Shown in pieces: positions 36,255 to 45,235 of a stretch of DNA of 64,000 bases. A program made the translations under genes and the position numbers. Origin of the DNA: Paenibacillus antri (lineage in GTDB: Bacteria; Bacillota; Bacilli; Paenibacillales; YIM-B00363); the NCBI RefSeq assembly GCF_005765165.1, contig NZ_VCIW01000013.1, positions 124,001 through 188,000 of the forward strand, given 5' to 3'. The notes below the pieces were generated by a model that did no database searches, was not told where the DNA came from, and saw nothing but the letters and a program-made list of their open reading frames with translations. Every line of letters begins with the position of its first letter. The first letter of the stretch is position 1.

Positions 36255-37342
36255 GGCAAACTCGACCTCTTTCTTAACGTCCCGACGATGAGCAAGAGCA
36301 GTGGCAGGGCAACCATGAGAATCGGGAACACGAAACGGATCCAAACGAATTGGGCATAATCGCTGATCACCACAGTCACATTGGGGGGGAGGACGGACGC
36401 AAAAAACAAGAACGCCGCAAACCACCATATTACCGATTTCCATGATTTGATTCCAAGCCATTGTGCGGTTCCGTAAGAACAGATAAACATGTAGAGCGAC
36501 AGCTTTACGAATACGGCAAATAGCCAGACGATGATCACCCAGATATCCATGTGCTCGATGAATTCCAATAACGAGATATACCGTACGGCGTAAAAATAAG
36601 GATAGAGGAGCTTTGCCGGGTGATAAGGACCGAATAACATGATCACCAGGACCGTGGCCAGCGTAACGACCACGATGGTAATTGCAATGACCCAAAGGAT
36701 GTCTCTCCTGGCGCCTTTCCGATCCGTTAGAAAGGGCATTAGCATGAGAAGAAAATAAGCCTCCCCTAGAAAAGAAGCGAAAGTGAACGATCCCTGGATA
36801 ATCTCGCGGACACCATAATCCGAAAGAATCGGCCGGATGAGTTCGGGCTGGATATTCCCCAAATTTAATACAAAGGTTCCTCCAACCACGATCAAGAGAA
36901 GCGGCCCCGCAATCTCGCCGAATCTCCCGATGACCTGGAGATCGCCTTTATAGTTGATATACACCATTAACAGCAGCAGAATCGTAACGATGGCATAGAT
37001 AGGGGTTTGGCGGAACAAGGCGAGCTGGAGAAAATCCGCCGCGTCTCGCAAGATGACGGCCGCCACGGAGTACCATGCCAAAAAATAAAGCATGGAAACG
37101 GCCTTTCCGGCCCACTTTCCCAGAATTAAATTGCTGTATTGAATAATGGTTTGATCGGGGTATAAACGGCTGACCCGCCCCATAAGCAGGGCAATCGCAA
37201 GCCCTTGCCCGCCGCCGAGAAGGATGGAAATCCAAGCATCCTGTTTCGCCGCTCTAAGGGCTGGAGAAATCGTAAGCCAGATGGTCATGCAAACTTCCAA
37301 TGAGATCATTACGCAGATGAACTGCCAACGAGTGAGTTTCAT
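36251..37342 (-). CDS. gerAB-like: Spore germination protein, GerAB/ArcD/ProY family
   Basis: 363 residues, about ten membrane helices, with the GerAB pattern (LTISPALRAAKQDAWISILLGG at the N-terminus and ILRDAADFLQ). Member of the APC transporter superfamily; in germinant receptors the B subunit binds the nutrient. Third gene of an A-C-B operon, 26 bp after gerC. It shares 4 bp with the convergent NUDIX gene. Confidence 0.92.
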   Translation of the reverse strand: MKLTRWQFICVMISLEVCMTIWLTISPALRAAKQDAWISILLGGGQGLAIALLMGRVSRLYPDQTIIQYSNLILGKWAGKAVSMLYFLAWYSVAAVILRDAADFLQLALFRQTPIYAIVTILLLLMVYINYKGDLQVIGRFGEIAGPLLLIVVGGTFVLNLGNIQPELIRPILSDYGVREIIQGSFTFASFLGEAYFLLMLMPFLTDRKGARRDILWVIAITIVVVTLATVLVIMLFGPYHPAKLLYPYFYAVRYISLLEFIEHMDIWVIIVWLFAVFVKLSLYMFICSYGTAQWLGIKSWKSVIWWFAAFLFFASVLPPNVTVVISDYAQFVWIRFVFPILMVALPLLLLIVGTLRKRSSLP

Positions 37343-37368
37343 CGCAATACCTTTCCATATCCCGAGTA

Positions 37369-38529
37369 TTAAAAGAAACTTCCTGCTTTGGGGGGCGGGC
37401 CGTTAACGCCGATCCGGTTCAGATTCGTATCTATCTTAACGCTGACATGCGCTTCCGCGAATTTATTTTCCCAATCCTTTCGGGTTCGTTTCCATTCTTC
37501 GGGATGTTCTTGATGAAGCCTCTCCCCGAAACCGAAAATGTCGGTTCTGTATTCGTCTTGAACTCTTCGAACGGTACGCATTACGACTCGCTCGTAATGG
37601 CGGTTCAACGCAGTTTCGACATAAGCCAGCTGTCGCGAATCGCTGAGGTCTAAGGTCGTATTGTTTTCTCTGACCGTTCCGACGCCGGATAAAGATATTT
37701 GAATCAAATGTTTTCCGTCTTCGATTTTTGTCGAGATTTTGGTTTTTAAATTGGTTTCGTCTACCGTGACATACCCTTTCCCTTCCGGTACGTACGCCGT
37801 TAGAAAGTGCACCTTAAGGCGGCCAATGATCCAAAGCGTCATCAAGGATTCTTCATTGGTAAGGAGACCGACCATCTCGGCTTTTTTGTTGAATACGGCA
37901 AGTTTATTGATATTTACCACGTCTTTTTTTGCGATGTCGCCTTGACTGATATCGATAGCGGACAATACCGGGCACATGCTCTGCGAAGAGAAATTGATTA
38001 GAAAGTCGCGTAAGGCGACATCGCCCATCTTGGCGAATTTGTCCTGTCGTAAAACCGCATCGGAAGAGAATGGATTAAAGGGGCTTTCGAATTTGAGTAT
38101 TTCCTCCGGGGGCTTCCCGAGCACGACAAACATGCCCGTACGCAACGACAATTCCGGATTCCGGGTGTACATATCCAGAAATTCCGACATGCCGGCGCGG
38201 GCGAAGGAATCCGATAAAAATACGGATCTTCGGTGACCGATAAACAGCCGGCGGGGTAATTGATTTTGAATGGCTTGACAAGTAGATAATAACGTTTTAC
38301 CTGCCGCAGAAACCACGATCGTGCTCTCGCCTTGACCGCCCTGTTTAGAGGCGCTGCCGATACTCTTGGGGATCGCGATTTGGGCGCTCACTTTGATTTT
38401 GTCGTCGCTCGTCTTATCGATCGCGGTTCCCATCCAGAACGCAAAATCATTGATTTCCGTGCGGTCCCAGCAACCGGTCATAAGGATACAGAGAAATAAA
38501 GCTGCTAACAGTTGCCGAAGTTGTTTCAT
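37369..38529 (-). CDS. gerAC-like: Spore germination lipoprotein, Ger(x)C family
   Basis: 386 residues. Signal peptide with lipobox MTGC and the Ger(x)C hallmark CWDRTEINDFAF right after it. The remaining beta-rich domain matches the C subunit of nutrient germinant receptors. Overlaps gerA by 4 bp (ATGA), so it is translationally coupled. Lies at the spore inner membrane. Confidence 0.92.
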   Translation of the reverse strand: MKQLRQLLAALFLCILMTGCWDRTEINDFAFWMGTAIDKTSDDKIKVSAQIAIPKSIGSASKQGGQGESTIVVSAAGKTLLSTCQAIQNQLPRRLFIGHRRSVFLSDSFARAGMSEFLDMYTRNPELSLRTGMFVVLGKPPEEILKFESPFNPFSSDAVLRQDKFAKMGDVALRDFLINFSSQSMCPVLSAIDISQGDIAKKDVVNINKLAVFNKKAEMVGLLTNEESLMTLWIIGRLKVHFLTAYVPEGKGYVTVDETNLKTKISTKIEDGKHLIQISLSGVGTVRENNTTLDLSDSRQLAYVETALNRHYERVVMRTVRRVQDEYRTDIFGFGERLHQEHPEEWKRTRKDWENKFAEAHVSVKIDTNLNRIGVNGPPPKAGSFF

Positions 38530-39959
38530 ATTCCTCGCCTTCCTCGGGGTGGACGAATCAAAGCCGCTTTGAGATGCTGCAACTGCAGCGGGGCGACAGG
38601 AGTGAAGTATGGCTTCTTAAAGGACTCAAGGTTACATAAATGAGTGAGAATGGCAATAGCTCCCGCGGCGACCCCGAAAAGGCCGAATGTCCCCGCCAGC
38701 GCCAACAAGGGAAAACGCAATAGGCGGAAGGGCAAGCTCATGCTATACCTAGGAATAGAAAACGAAGCGATGCCCGTACTTGCAACGATAATGACGATCG
38801 GCGCCGAAATAAATCCGGCTTGTACTGCGGCTTCTCCGATGACGATCGCTCCGACGATGCTGACCGCCGAACCGATCGCTTTGGGCAACCGCAGCCCGGC
38901 TTCGCGCAATCCTTCGAACATAATTTCCATCAAGAACGTCTCTACGACCGTCGGGAACGGAATTCCTTCTCTTGCGGCCGAGATGCTCATCATTAACGCT
39001 ACCGGTATCATTTGCGGATGGAACGTCGTAAGCGCAACGTAAAAGGAGGGGAGGATCAGCGACATCAAGAATAGCAGCAGCCTGATGATCCGGACTCCAC
39101 AGACATATAGGTATTTTTCATAATGATCCTCCGCGGCTTGAAACCCATTCCAAAACGTCATGGGTGCGATGAGCGCGTTCGGCGACCCGTTAACCAAAAT
39201 GGCTACCTTGCCTTCCAACAAACTGGAGGCGACCGTGTCCGGTCTCTCCGTGTTCTGGAGTTGGGGGAAGGGGGACGTCTTATGGTCTTGAATGAATTCT
39301 TCTATGTAACTGGCATCAAGGATGGATTCCGTCTCTATACGGCGTAACCGGCCCCGAACCTCGTCGACGAGAGCGTCAGGAGCCGTCCCCTCCAGATAGG
39401 CAAGGACAATATCCGTATTGGAGAGGCTGCCGATCTTCATCGACTCCAACTTTAACCGCGGAGTACAAAGCTTTCTCCGAATCAAACTTGTGTTTGTGCG
39501 CAATGCCTCGGTGAAGCCTTCGCGAGGACCTCGAATGGAAGCTTCGATGACCGGTTCTTCGATACCCCTTTGCGGAAACTTACTAAAATCCGCAAGGAAA
39601 CCCTTGGAAGCACCTTCCACCATCAATAATACCTGACCGCGCAATACGCCATCGACGTTCTTTTGGATCTCGTCGCTTGTCGTCAGGTTTGCCGCCGCAA
39701 GAACCCCCATGCCTTCCAAGTCGAGGCCTTGGCGGTTTCCGTCCGACTCCGATGTTTCCATGAGATCGACGATCGGTTTCAAAACGGTATTTTCCATTTC
39801 CCGCGTATCCACAAGTCCGTCAGCGTAAACCAGGAGCAATTGCATATGCTCCGGGGAAGGGAGCGATCGAAAAACGATATCCGAGCAATGAGCGAAAATT
39901 TTCCGAAGCAGAGATTCATTCGTTCTTATGTCGACGGTGAAGCGATCACTGCTGGTCAT
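38526..39959 (-). CDS. gerAA-like: Spore germination protein, GerA family
   Basis: 477 residues from the ATG at 39959, chosen because CGGAGG lies 8 nt before it; the frame extends further upstream without a better start. Hydrophilic N-terminal domain about 1-240, with RSLPSPEH and LLLVYADGLVD; membrane helices in the C-terminal half; PFPTVVETFLMEIMFEGLREAG is the GerA signature. First gene of the germinant receptor operon. Confidence 0.92.
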   Translation of the reverse strand: MTSSDRFTVDIRTNESLLRKIFAHCSDIVFRSLPSPEHMQLLLVYADGLVDTREMENTVLKPIVDLMETSESDGNRQGLDLEGMGVLAAANLTTSDEIQKNVDGVLRGQVLLMVEGASKGFLADFSKFPQRGIEEPVIEASIRGPREGFTEALRTNTSLIRRKLCTPRLKLESMKIGSLSNTDIVLAYLEGTAPDALVDEVRGRLRRIETESILDASYIEEFIQDHKTSPFPQLQNTERPDTVASSLLEGKVAILVNGSPNALIAPMTFWNGFQAAEDHYEKYLYVCGVRIIRLLLFLMSLILPSFYVALTTFHPQMIPVALMMSISAAREGIPFPTVVETFLMEIMFEGLREAGLRLPKAIGSAVSIVGAIVIGEAAVQAGFISAPIVIIVASTGIASFSIPRYSMSLPFRLLRFPLLALAGTFGLFGVAAGAIAILTHLCNLESFKKPYFTPVAPLQLQHLKAALIRPPRGRRGI

Positions 39960-40047
39960 GGCGCGCTTGCCTCCGTAAAGGGATATGGGTAGTATTCCGA
40001 AGAGCTTCGCTGCATATCCATAAATCGGCAAGAGCGTCCTAACGTGA

Positions 40048-40081
40048 AAAAAAGAAGCCGATTTTACCCGGCTTCTTTTTT
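40048..40081. terminator. Orphan 13-bp hairpin with T run, upstream of gerA
   Basis: AAAAAAGAAGCCG / CGGCTTCTTTTTT, perfect, loop ATTTTACC. A terminator in both directions by structure, but no gene ends here. It stands 88 bp upstream of the gerA start, so it could be an attenuator of the gerA operon or the end of an untranslated small RNA. Confidence 0.6.
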
Positions 40082-40226
40082 CGTTGCTTATGACGAATTG
40101 ATCTGGACATCCTAAGGATTGAAAAATGCACGCGTATCCTCTCGAAGCTTGGCCGGTAATACGCGCTCTTAATAGTTTCCTTGTCAAACGAGCAATTTAC
40201 GGTTGGAGGGTTTGGATAGAAATGCA

Positions 40227-40256
40227 TTTGACAGGAGGGTCAAATCAAATTATATT
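40227..40256 (+). promoter_or_regulatory. Near-consensus promoter of azoR with inverted repeat
   Basis: TTGACA (40228-40233), exactly 17 bp, TATATT (40251-40256). TTTGAC / GTCAAA (40227-40232, 40239-40244) spans the -35 and the spacer, a position suited to a repressor. Confidence 0.75.
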
Positions 40257-40317
40257 ATGGACATAACTAATCGTCGATAAATCTTGTCGGCAATTGTGGA
40301 TGAAGGGGGATTCGCTT

Positions 40318-40968
40318 ATGAATAAAATGCTGATTCTGAATGCTCACCCTATGGTGGATGCTGCGGATTCGTTCAGTTTGCGTGTGTTTCATCATTTCCT
40401 TCGAGTTTATAAGGAACTGAATCCGACGGAGAACATCGAACAAATCAATCTTTACGAAGCGGATATCCCATTGGTCGACCGTGCCTTCTTAGAAGCCAGG
40501 GAGAAACTGGCGAAGGGAGCGGCGCTTTCCAAGGCGGAACAACATATCGTCGATCGAACGTCGGCGCTCTTGAAACAGTTTAAAGAGGCGAAGAAATACG
40601 TAATCGTCATGCCGCTGCATAACTTTAATATTCCATCGAAGTTGAAGGATTATTTCGACAATGTCTTTATCCCTCGGGAGACTTACAAATTTACCGAAAA
40701 CGGATCTGTAGGATTATTGAAGGATGGGAGAAGTCTTCTTGTCATCCAAGGGAGCGGATCCATCTATACAAATAACGATTGGTACACAGAGGTGGAGTTC
40801 TCTCATAAGTACCTCAAGGCCATGTTTACCTTCCTTGGCATTGAGGATTATCGAATCTTGCGAGTGCAAGGTACCGCAATACTGAACCCTGATAAAATCC
40901 TTGAAGAAGCTTTCCGCGAAGCCGAAGAAGCGGCAAAACGGATGGCCGTACAGGGCGCCCCCGTTTAA
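40318..40968 (+). CDS. azoR: FMN-dependent NADH-azoreductase
   Basis: 216 residues from the ATG at 40318 (AGGGGGA about 8 nt upstream). Flavodoxin-like fold: LILNAHPM at the N-terminus; YVIVMPLHNFNIPSKLKDYFDNV is the AzoR FMN-binding signature. It reduces quinones and azo compounds by two-electron transfer from NADH in the cytosol, protecting against electrophiles. Relatives in Bacillus are induced by quinones through MarR/DUF24-type repressors, which agrees with the inverted repeat in its promoter. Confidence 0.85.
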   Translation: MNKMLILNAHPMVDAADSFSLRVFHHFLRVYKELNPTENIEQINLYEADIPLVDRAFLEAREKLAKGAALSKAEQHIVDRTSALLKQFKEAKKYVIVMPLHNFNIPSKLKDYFDNVFIPRETYKFTENGSVGLLKDGRSLLVIQGSGSIYTNNDWYTEVEFSHKYLKAMFTFLGIEDYRILRVQGTAILNPDKILEEAFREAEEAAKRMAVQGAPV

Positions 40969-41035
40969 TATAAAAGAAAGAATCGATGCTTGGTCTTGAA
41001 GGGATTGCAAGCTATTTCTTTATCGGAAAAAATAC

Positions 41036-41073
41036 AAGACACAAAAGCATTTATTGCTTTCGTGTCTTTTTTT
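41036..41073 (+). terminator. Terminator of azoR
   Basis: AAGACACaAAAGC / GCTTTcGTGTCTT, 12 of 13 paired, loop ATTTATT, followed by a T run. Confidence 0.85.
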
Positions 41074-41149
41074 ACGGAGGAGTCGTAACAATTGACGAGG
41101 CTAAGCGGCGGATCTGTCGCCGGTAACGCAGGATTCGGATTTCAGACGG

Positions 41150-41674
41150 CTACTCGAACCATTGGGTGATACGCTTTACTTTGGCGAAACCTAAATAAGT
41201 ATACCGAATCGTCATTTCTTGAACAGCCCCTTGGTCGTACCGAACGACGAGGCCGTAATGGATCGGAGTTCGCTTCTCCGAGTTCGTCTTCCTTGCAACG
41301 ATCGTCCGAATCTCTTCGGCGGATAATTGCGGTTGGATGGATGCGTCATGTAATCCCATAAGTGTAGTCGCAGGGTCGGTCTGTTCCCCCAGAAATTGCA
41401 CAAGGCGATTGGAATCGTAAGTTATACCGAGCTGAATTCGATCCGGCACCGTCCCGCCATTTACCGTGACGCTTTGTATATCGATATCCGAGTTGCTCCC
41501 ATTGACAATCTCAAGGGTATAAACTTTACCGTTGCCGTCCGGGTCCTCATATATGGTCAAACCGTTGTCGATCAACGGTTCGGAGCGCTGAAACCAAACC
41601 GCAGCCGCAATCGCGGCAATAAGAAAAGCCCCAACCAACGGAACAAGCCATGAATAGCTTTTTCTTCGTTTCAA
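41150..41674 (-). CDS. Membrane-anchored extracellular protein of unknown function
   Basis: 174 residues from the TTG at 41674, chosen because GGGGAGGAGAGG lies just upstream. One N-terminal membrane helix (about 10-29: WLVPLVGAFLIAAIAAAVWF) followed by an extracellular beta-rich domain (YEDPDGNGKVYTLEIVNGSN). No family recognised. Confidence 0.65.
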   Translation of the reverse strand: MKRRKSYSWLVPLVGAFLIAAIAAAVWFQRSEPLIDNGLTIYEDPDGNGKVYTLEIVNGSNSDIDIQSVTVNGGTVPDRIQLGITYDSNRLVQFLGEQTDPATTLMGLHDASIQPQLSAEEIRTIVARKTNSEKRTPIHYGLVVRYDQGAVQEMTIRYTYLGFAKVKRITQWFE

Positions 41675-42037
41675 CGGTACCTCTCCTCCCCAAACCACCA
41701 CCAATATACCATAATTTGCCTGTAGGTTTCATTTGAGTTTGATTTAACAAGTGGATTCGAACAAACATTCCCAATTATATGGTAATATCAACTAGCAATG
41801 ATAATAAATTATATGACGGGAGGCGGTTGCGACCGATTTTTTAATCGTCATATTGCTTCTTGCGATAATCGGAGAAAAAACGGGACCGCATCTTGTCAGC
41901 CGCGTAGATGGCTAATCATTCGTCAGTCGTGCCGTTTCGCTTTTACTTGTTATGGAGTGTTGTTAATATATAAAAGAAGTATGACGATAGTCTATCGTGC
42001 CTCAATAAGAATTAGGCAGCTAAGGAGAACGTGACCG
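41675..42037. other. Divergent intergenic region, 363 bp
   Basis: No gene supported; a 78-codon frame at 41798-42034 has no coherent protein pattern. TTGTTA (41947-41952), 16 bp, TATAAA (41969-41974) is a plausible promoter for the GNAT-phosphotransferase gene. The region is markedly AT-richer than the genes on each side. Confidence 0.5.
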
Positions 42038-43435
42038 ATGAACAGCACGATAATTCGCAATGAACGCGTCGCGCTTCGAAGGACGAGTGGCGAAGCGGAT
42101 TTGAATTTTGTCGTTTCGGCGGAACGCGACGAAGCGAATCGTCCCTATATCACGCCATGGGAGTTGGAGCGGCACAGGGAGGCCGCGACGGACGATGACA
42201 TGCTGCATCTGATCATCGAAGGCGCCGGCGGGGAACGCGCCGGATTCGCGATCCTGTTAGGCACGGCGTCTGTACGCGGGACAATCGAGCTGTTGCGCCT
42301 CGTCGTGACCGCCAAAGGGAAAGGGTACGGGAAAGCCGCGCTCCAAGCGGTTCAAGCGTATGCTTTTCGGGAGAGACATGCGCGCAGGCTCTGGCTGGAC
42401 GTGAAAGAGCGGAACGCGCGGGCGAGGAATTTATATGAAACGATGGGCTTTCGCGTGGAAGGAAGGATGCGAGACGTATGCCGCGAGGAGGAAGGGTATG
42501 AGTCACTGCTCATCATGAGCATCTTGGAGCATGAGTACGACCCGGACGCGAACGCGCGAGAGCCGGCGCCCGAAGAGGCGCTCGAGTCGTTGCGCAAGCG
42601 GGGAATCGTTCCCGCGTCAAGCGTTCTATCGCCGCGTATGGCGGGCAAGACGGACGGGCGCGTGTACGCGATCGCATCTGACGGTCTTCCGCGCTTCATG
42701 TTGAAGTACGACGTGCCGGACTATATTCGGACCGCGGCGACGTTCCTGCGGGAACATGCCAGAAGCGGATGGATGCCGGAGGTGCGTTATATCGATCCGG
42801 AGTACCGGTATTTCGTCTACGACTACGTCCCGGGTCGTCCCGGCGCGGAGGCGATTTCGGTTCCGAAGGCGGAATGGATGGGGGCATTGATGCGGAACGT
42901 AGTGAATCGGTATCGCTTATCCTCCGCAACCCAAGGCTGGGGATGGCTCGACGAAATGAGAGCGCCGACATGGGCCGCCTTCTTGGAACGTCGGATCGGG
43001 GAGGCGCGCCGGCGGATCGGAGACATGCTTCCCATGGAGGACCACCTCGCCGCCCTTCGAATGGTCGATGCCAAGCACGGCGCCGATCCGGAGCCGTATT
43101 CGCTGCACGGCGATTGCGGCGCGCACAACTTCTTGTTCGGCGACGTTGGCTTGATCGGCGTCATCGATCCGTCCCCGATGATCGGCCCGCCGCTTTACGA
43201 CGCGCTCTTCGCGTTCTGCTCGACGCCGGACGACTTGACCCCCGAAGCGCTGGAGGCGTCGCTGCGCGATCTGGACCCGAAGTTTCTGCCGGACGGCGAT
43301 TCCGTATCGCTCGCGACCGGTATGCTGTTGGCGTTATACGCAAGGATCTCGACCTGCGCGAAGTACGGGATGGACCCGACCGAATATTTGCGCGCTTGGT
43401 CATGGTGGAAGCAACGAGCCGGATTACGGCCCTAG
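42038..43435 (+). CDS. Fusion of GNAT acetyltransferase and APH-like phosphotransferase
   Basis: 465 residues. N-terminal GNAT domain about 1-165: LRLVVTAKGKGYGKAALQAV carries the acetyl-CoA pyrophosphate-binding motif and ARNLYETMGFRVEGRMRD ends the fold. C-terminal domain about 175-465: HGDCGAHN at 357-364 is the Brenner catalytic loop (catalytic Asp359, metal-binding Asn364), followed by VIDPSP near 377, where Asp is the second metal ligand. The architecture recalls the bifunctional aminoglycoside enzyme AAC(6')-APH(2''), but the sequences are not clearly close, so the substrate is open. AAGGAG precedes the ATG. The ABC exporter genes follow after 45 bp with no terminator. Confidence 0.8.
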   Translation: MNSTIIRNERVALRRTSGEADLNFVVSAERDEANRPYITPWELERHREAATDDDMLHLIIEGAGGERAGFAILLGTASVRGTIELLRLVVTAKGKGYGKAALQAVQAYAFRERHARRLWLDVKERNARARNLYETMGFRVEGRMRDVCREEEGYESLLIMSILEHEYDPDANAREPAPEEALESLRKRGIVPASSVLSPRMAGKTDGRVYAIASDGLPRFMLKYDVPDYIRTAATFLREHARSGWMPEVRYIDPEYRYFVYDYVPGRPGAEAISVPKAEWMGALMRNVVNRYRLSSATQGWGWLDEMRAPTWAAFLERRIGEARRRIGDMLPMEDHLAALRMVDAKHGADPEPYSLHGDCGAHNFLFGDVGLIGVIDPSPMIGPPLYDALFAFCSTPDDLTPEALEASLRDLDPKFLPDGDSVSLATGMLLALYARISTCAKYGMDPTEYLRAWSWWKQRAGLRP

Positions 43436-43480
43436 AGTTTTCATCCTATTACAGAAAATGTCGCCGAAGGAGCCCCCCGA

Positions 43481-45235
43481 ATGCCCGGCATGAACATTCC
43501 GTTACGCCAATACGCCGCTCTGCTGCGCAATTATCTGAAGAACCAACGCGCTTCGATCGTCTGGCTGTCCGCGCTGCTCGTCGCGGGGCTCGCTATGCAG
43601 CTGATTAACCCGCAAATTATCCGTTACTTCATCGACTCCGCCCAAGGCGCGGAATCGAACCGAGCGCTTTGGATCGCGGCGGGACTGTTCATCGGCGTCT
43701 CCCTCGTGCAGCAGATCGTGAACGTCATCTCCGTTTATATCGGAGAGAACATCGGTTGGGTCGCGACCAACAAGCTTCGCGGCGACGTGGCGGAACACTG
43801 CCTGCGCCTCGATCTGTCCTTCCACAAGTCGCACACGACCGGCGCCATCATCGAGCGCGTGGACGGCGACATTAACGCGTTGGCGAACTTCTTTTCCAAC
43901 TTCGTCATTACGCTGCTCAGCAACTTGCTGCTCGTCGTCGGCATTCTGGTTTTGCTCTTCGTCGAAGGTTGGGTTATCGGGCTCGGCATGACCGTCTTCG
44001 TCGTCTTCGCGATGTACGCGATTCAGGCGATCCGGAAGTACGCGATTCCCCACTGGGGGCGGCTTCGTCAAATCAGCGCCGAATTTTTCGGCTTTCTGGG
44101 CGAGCATCTGGAGGGGACGGAAGACACCCGCGCGAACGGCGCCACGTCCTTCGTCATGCACAAGTTCTATTCCTTCCTTCGAAAATGGCTCCCCATCCGC
44201 ATCCGCGCTTTCATGGGGTGGGCCGCCATGTGGATCACGACGATCGTCGTCTTCACGATCGGCAACGCGATCGCGTTCGCGCTCAGCGCTTATTTGTGGA
44301 AGAAGGGCGCCGTGTCGATCGGTACGGTGTATATGATCTTCTACTACACCGAGCTGATGGCGAAGCCGATCGAGAGGATCCGCACGCAGATGGAGGATCT
44401 GCAGAAGGCGGACGCCAGCATCGTTCGCATTCGGGAGCTGCTGGACACGGAGCCGGCCGTTCGCGACGGCATCGGCACGCCGCTGCCGCAAGGACCGCTC
44501 GAGGTGCGCCTCGACCGCGTTCGCTTCTCGTACGAGGAGGGCGCCTCCACGCTGGAGAACATCGACTTCCGCTTGGAAGCGGGACAAGTGCTCGGCGTGC
44601 TGGGCCGTACCGGCAGCGGCAAGACGACGTTAGCGCGGCTCATGCTGCGATTCTACGACCCGCAGGACGGGGAAATCCGGCTGAGCGGCGTGCCGATTCG
44701 GGACGCGACGCTGCAGGATCTCCGCACGCGCGTCGCGATGGTGACGCAAAACATCGAGATTTTCCAAGGCACGGTCCGCGACAACCTGACCTTCTACGAC
44801 GACGCCATCCCGGACGACCGGATCGTCGGGGTGCTGGAAGAGCTGGGGCTCCGGGATTGGTTCGCTTCCATGCCGGATGGTCTCGATTCGACGCTGGAAT
44901 CGGGCGGCGGCGGCTTGTCCGCAGGGGAGGCGCAGCTGCTGGCGTTCGCCCGCGTGTTTCTGACGAATCCCGGGCTTGTCATCCTGGACGAAGCATCCTC
45001 GCGGCTGGACCCGGCAACCGAACAGAAGCTGGAGGCGGCCGTCGGCAAGCTGCTGGAACGCCGCACTTGTATCATCATCGCGCACCGGTTGGCAACCGTG
45101 CAGCGGGCGGATCGAATCTTGATCTTGGAGAACGGCTGCGTCGCCGAATACGGGGATCGCGCAGCGCTTGCCGCGGATCCCGGCTCCCGCTTCAGCCGCA
45201 TGCTGAAGACCGGGCTCGAGGAGGTGCTCGCATGA
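43481..45235 (+). CDS. ABC exporter half-transporter (functional ATP site), subunit 1
   Basis: 584 residues: six membrane helices in about 1-310, ATPase about 345-584. Walker [10 protein letters not shown] at 375-383; Q-loop VTQNIE; signature degenerate as LSAGE near 479; Walker B LVILDEAS with catalytic Glu near 504; His switch AHRL. It overlaps the second subunit by ATGA, indicating a heterodimer. Together they should export a lipophilic drug, lipid or peptide. GAAGGAG precedes the ATG. Confidence 0.9.
   Translation: MPGMNIPLRQYAALLRNYLKNQRASIVWLSALLVAGLAMQLINPQIIRYFIDSAQGAESNRALWIAAGLFIGVSLVQQIVNVISVYIGENIGWVATNKLRGDVAEHCLRLDLSFHKSHTTGAIIERVDGDINALANFFSNFVITLLSNLLLVVGILVLLFVEGWVIGLGMTVFVVFAMYAIQAIRKYAIPHWGRLRQISAEFFGFLGEHLEGTEDTRANGATSFVMHKFYSFLRKWLPIRIRAFMGWAAMWITTIVVFTIGNAIAFALSAYLWKKGAVSIGTVYMIFYYTELMAKPIERIRTQMEDLQKADASIVRIRELLDTEPAVRDGIGTPLPQGPLEVRLDRVRFSYEEGASTLENIDFRLEAGQVLGVLGRTGSGKTTLARLMLRFYDPQDGEIRLSGVPIRDATLQDLRTRVAMVTQNIEIFQGTVRDNLTFYDDAIPDDRIVGVLEELGLRDWFASMPDGLDSTLESGGGGLSAGEAQLLAFARVFLTNPGLVILDEASSRLDPATEQKLEAAVGKLLERRTCIIIAHRLATVQRADRILILENGCVAEYGDRAALAADPGSRFSRMLKTGLEEVLA

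Larger units (their letters stand above)
39960..40317. other. Intergenic region between gerA operon and azoR
   Basis: No gene supported. It holds the gerA ribosome binding site (CGGAGG), an orphan 13-bp hairpin (40048-40081) and the azoR promoter (40227-40256). A 62-codon minus-strand frame runs through the hairpin and is not convincing. Confidence 0.7.

Noticed and set aside
40039-40227. 62-codon minus-strand frame near gerA
   Set aside because: It runs through the 13-bp hairpin and has low-complexity Lys/Arg/Phe ends.
41798-42034. 78-codon frame with several Cys upstream of the GNAT fusion
   Set aside because: No family pattern, AT-rich promoter DNA lies in it, and no ribosome binding site suits the start.
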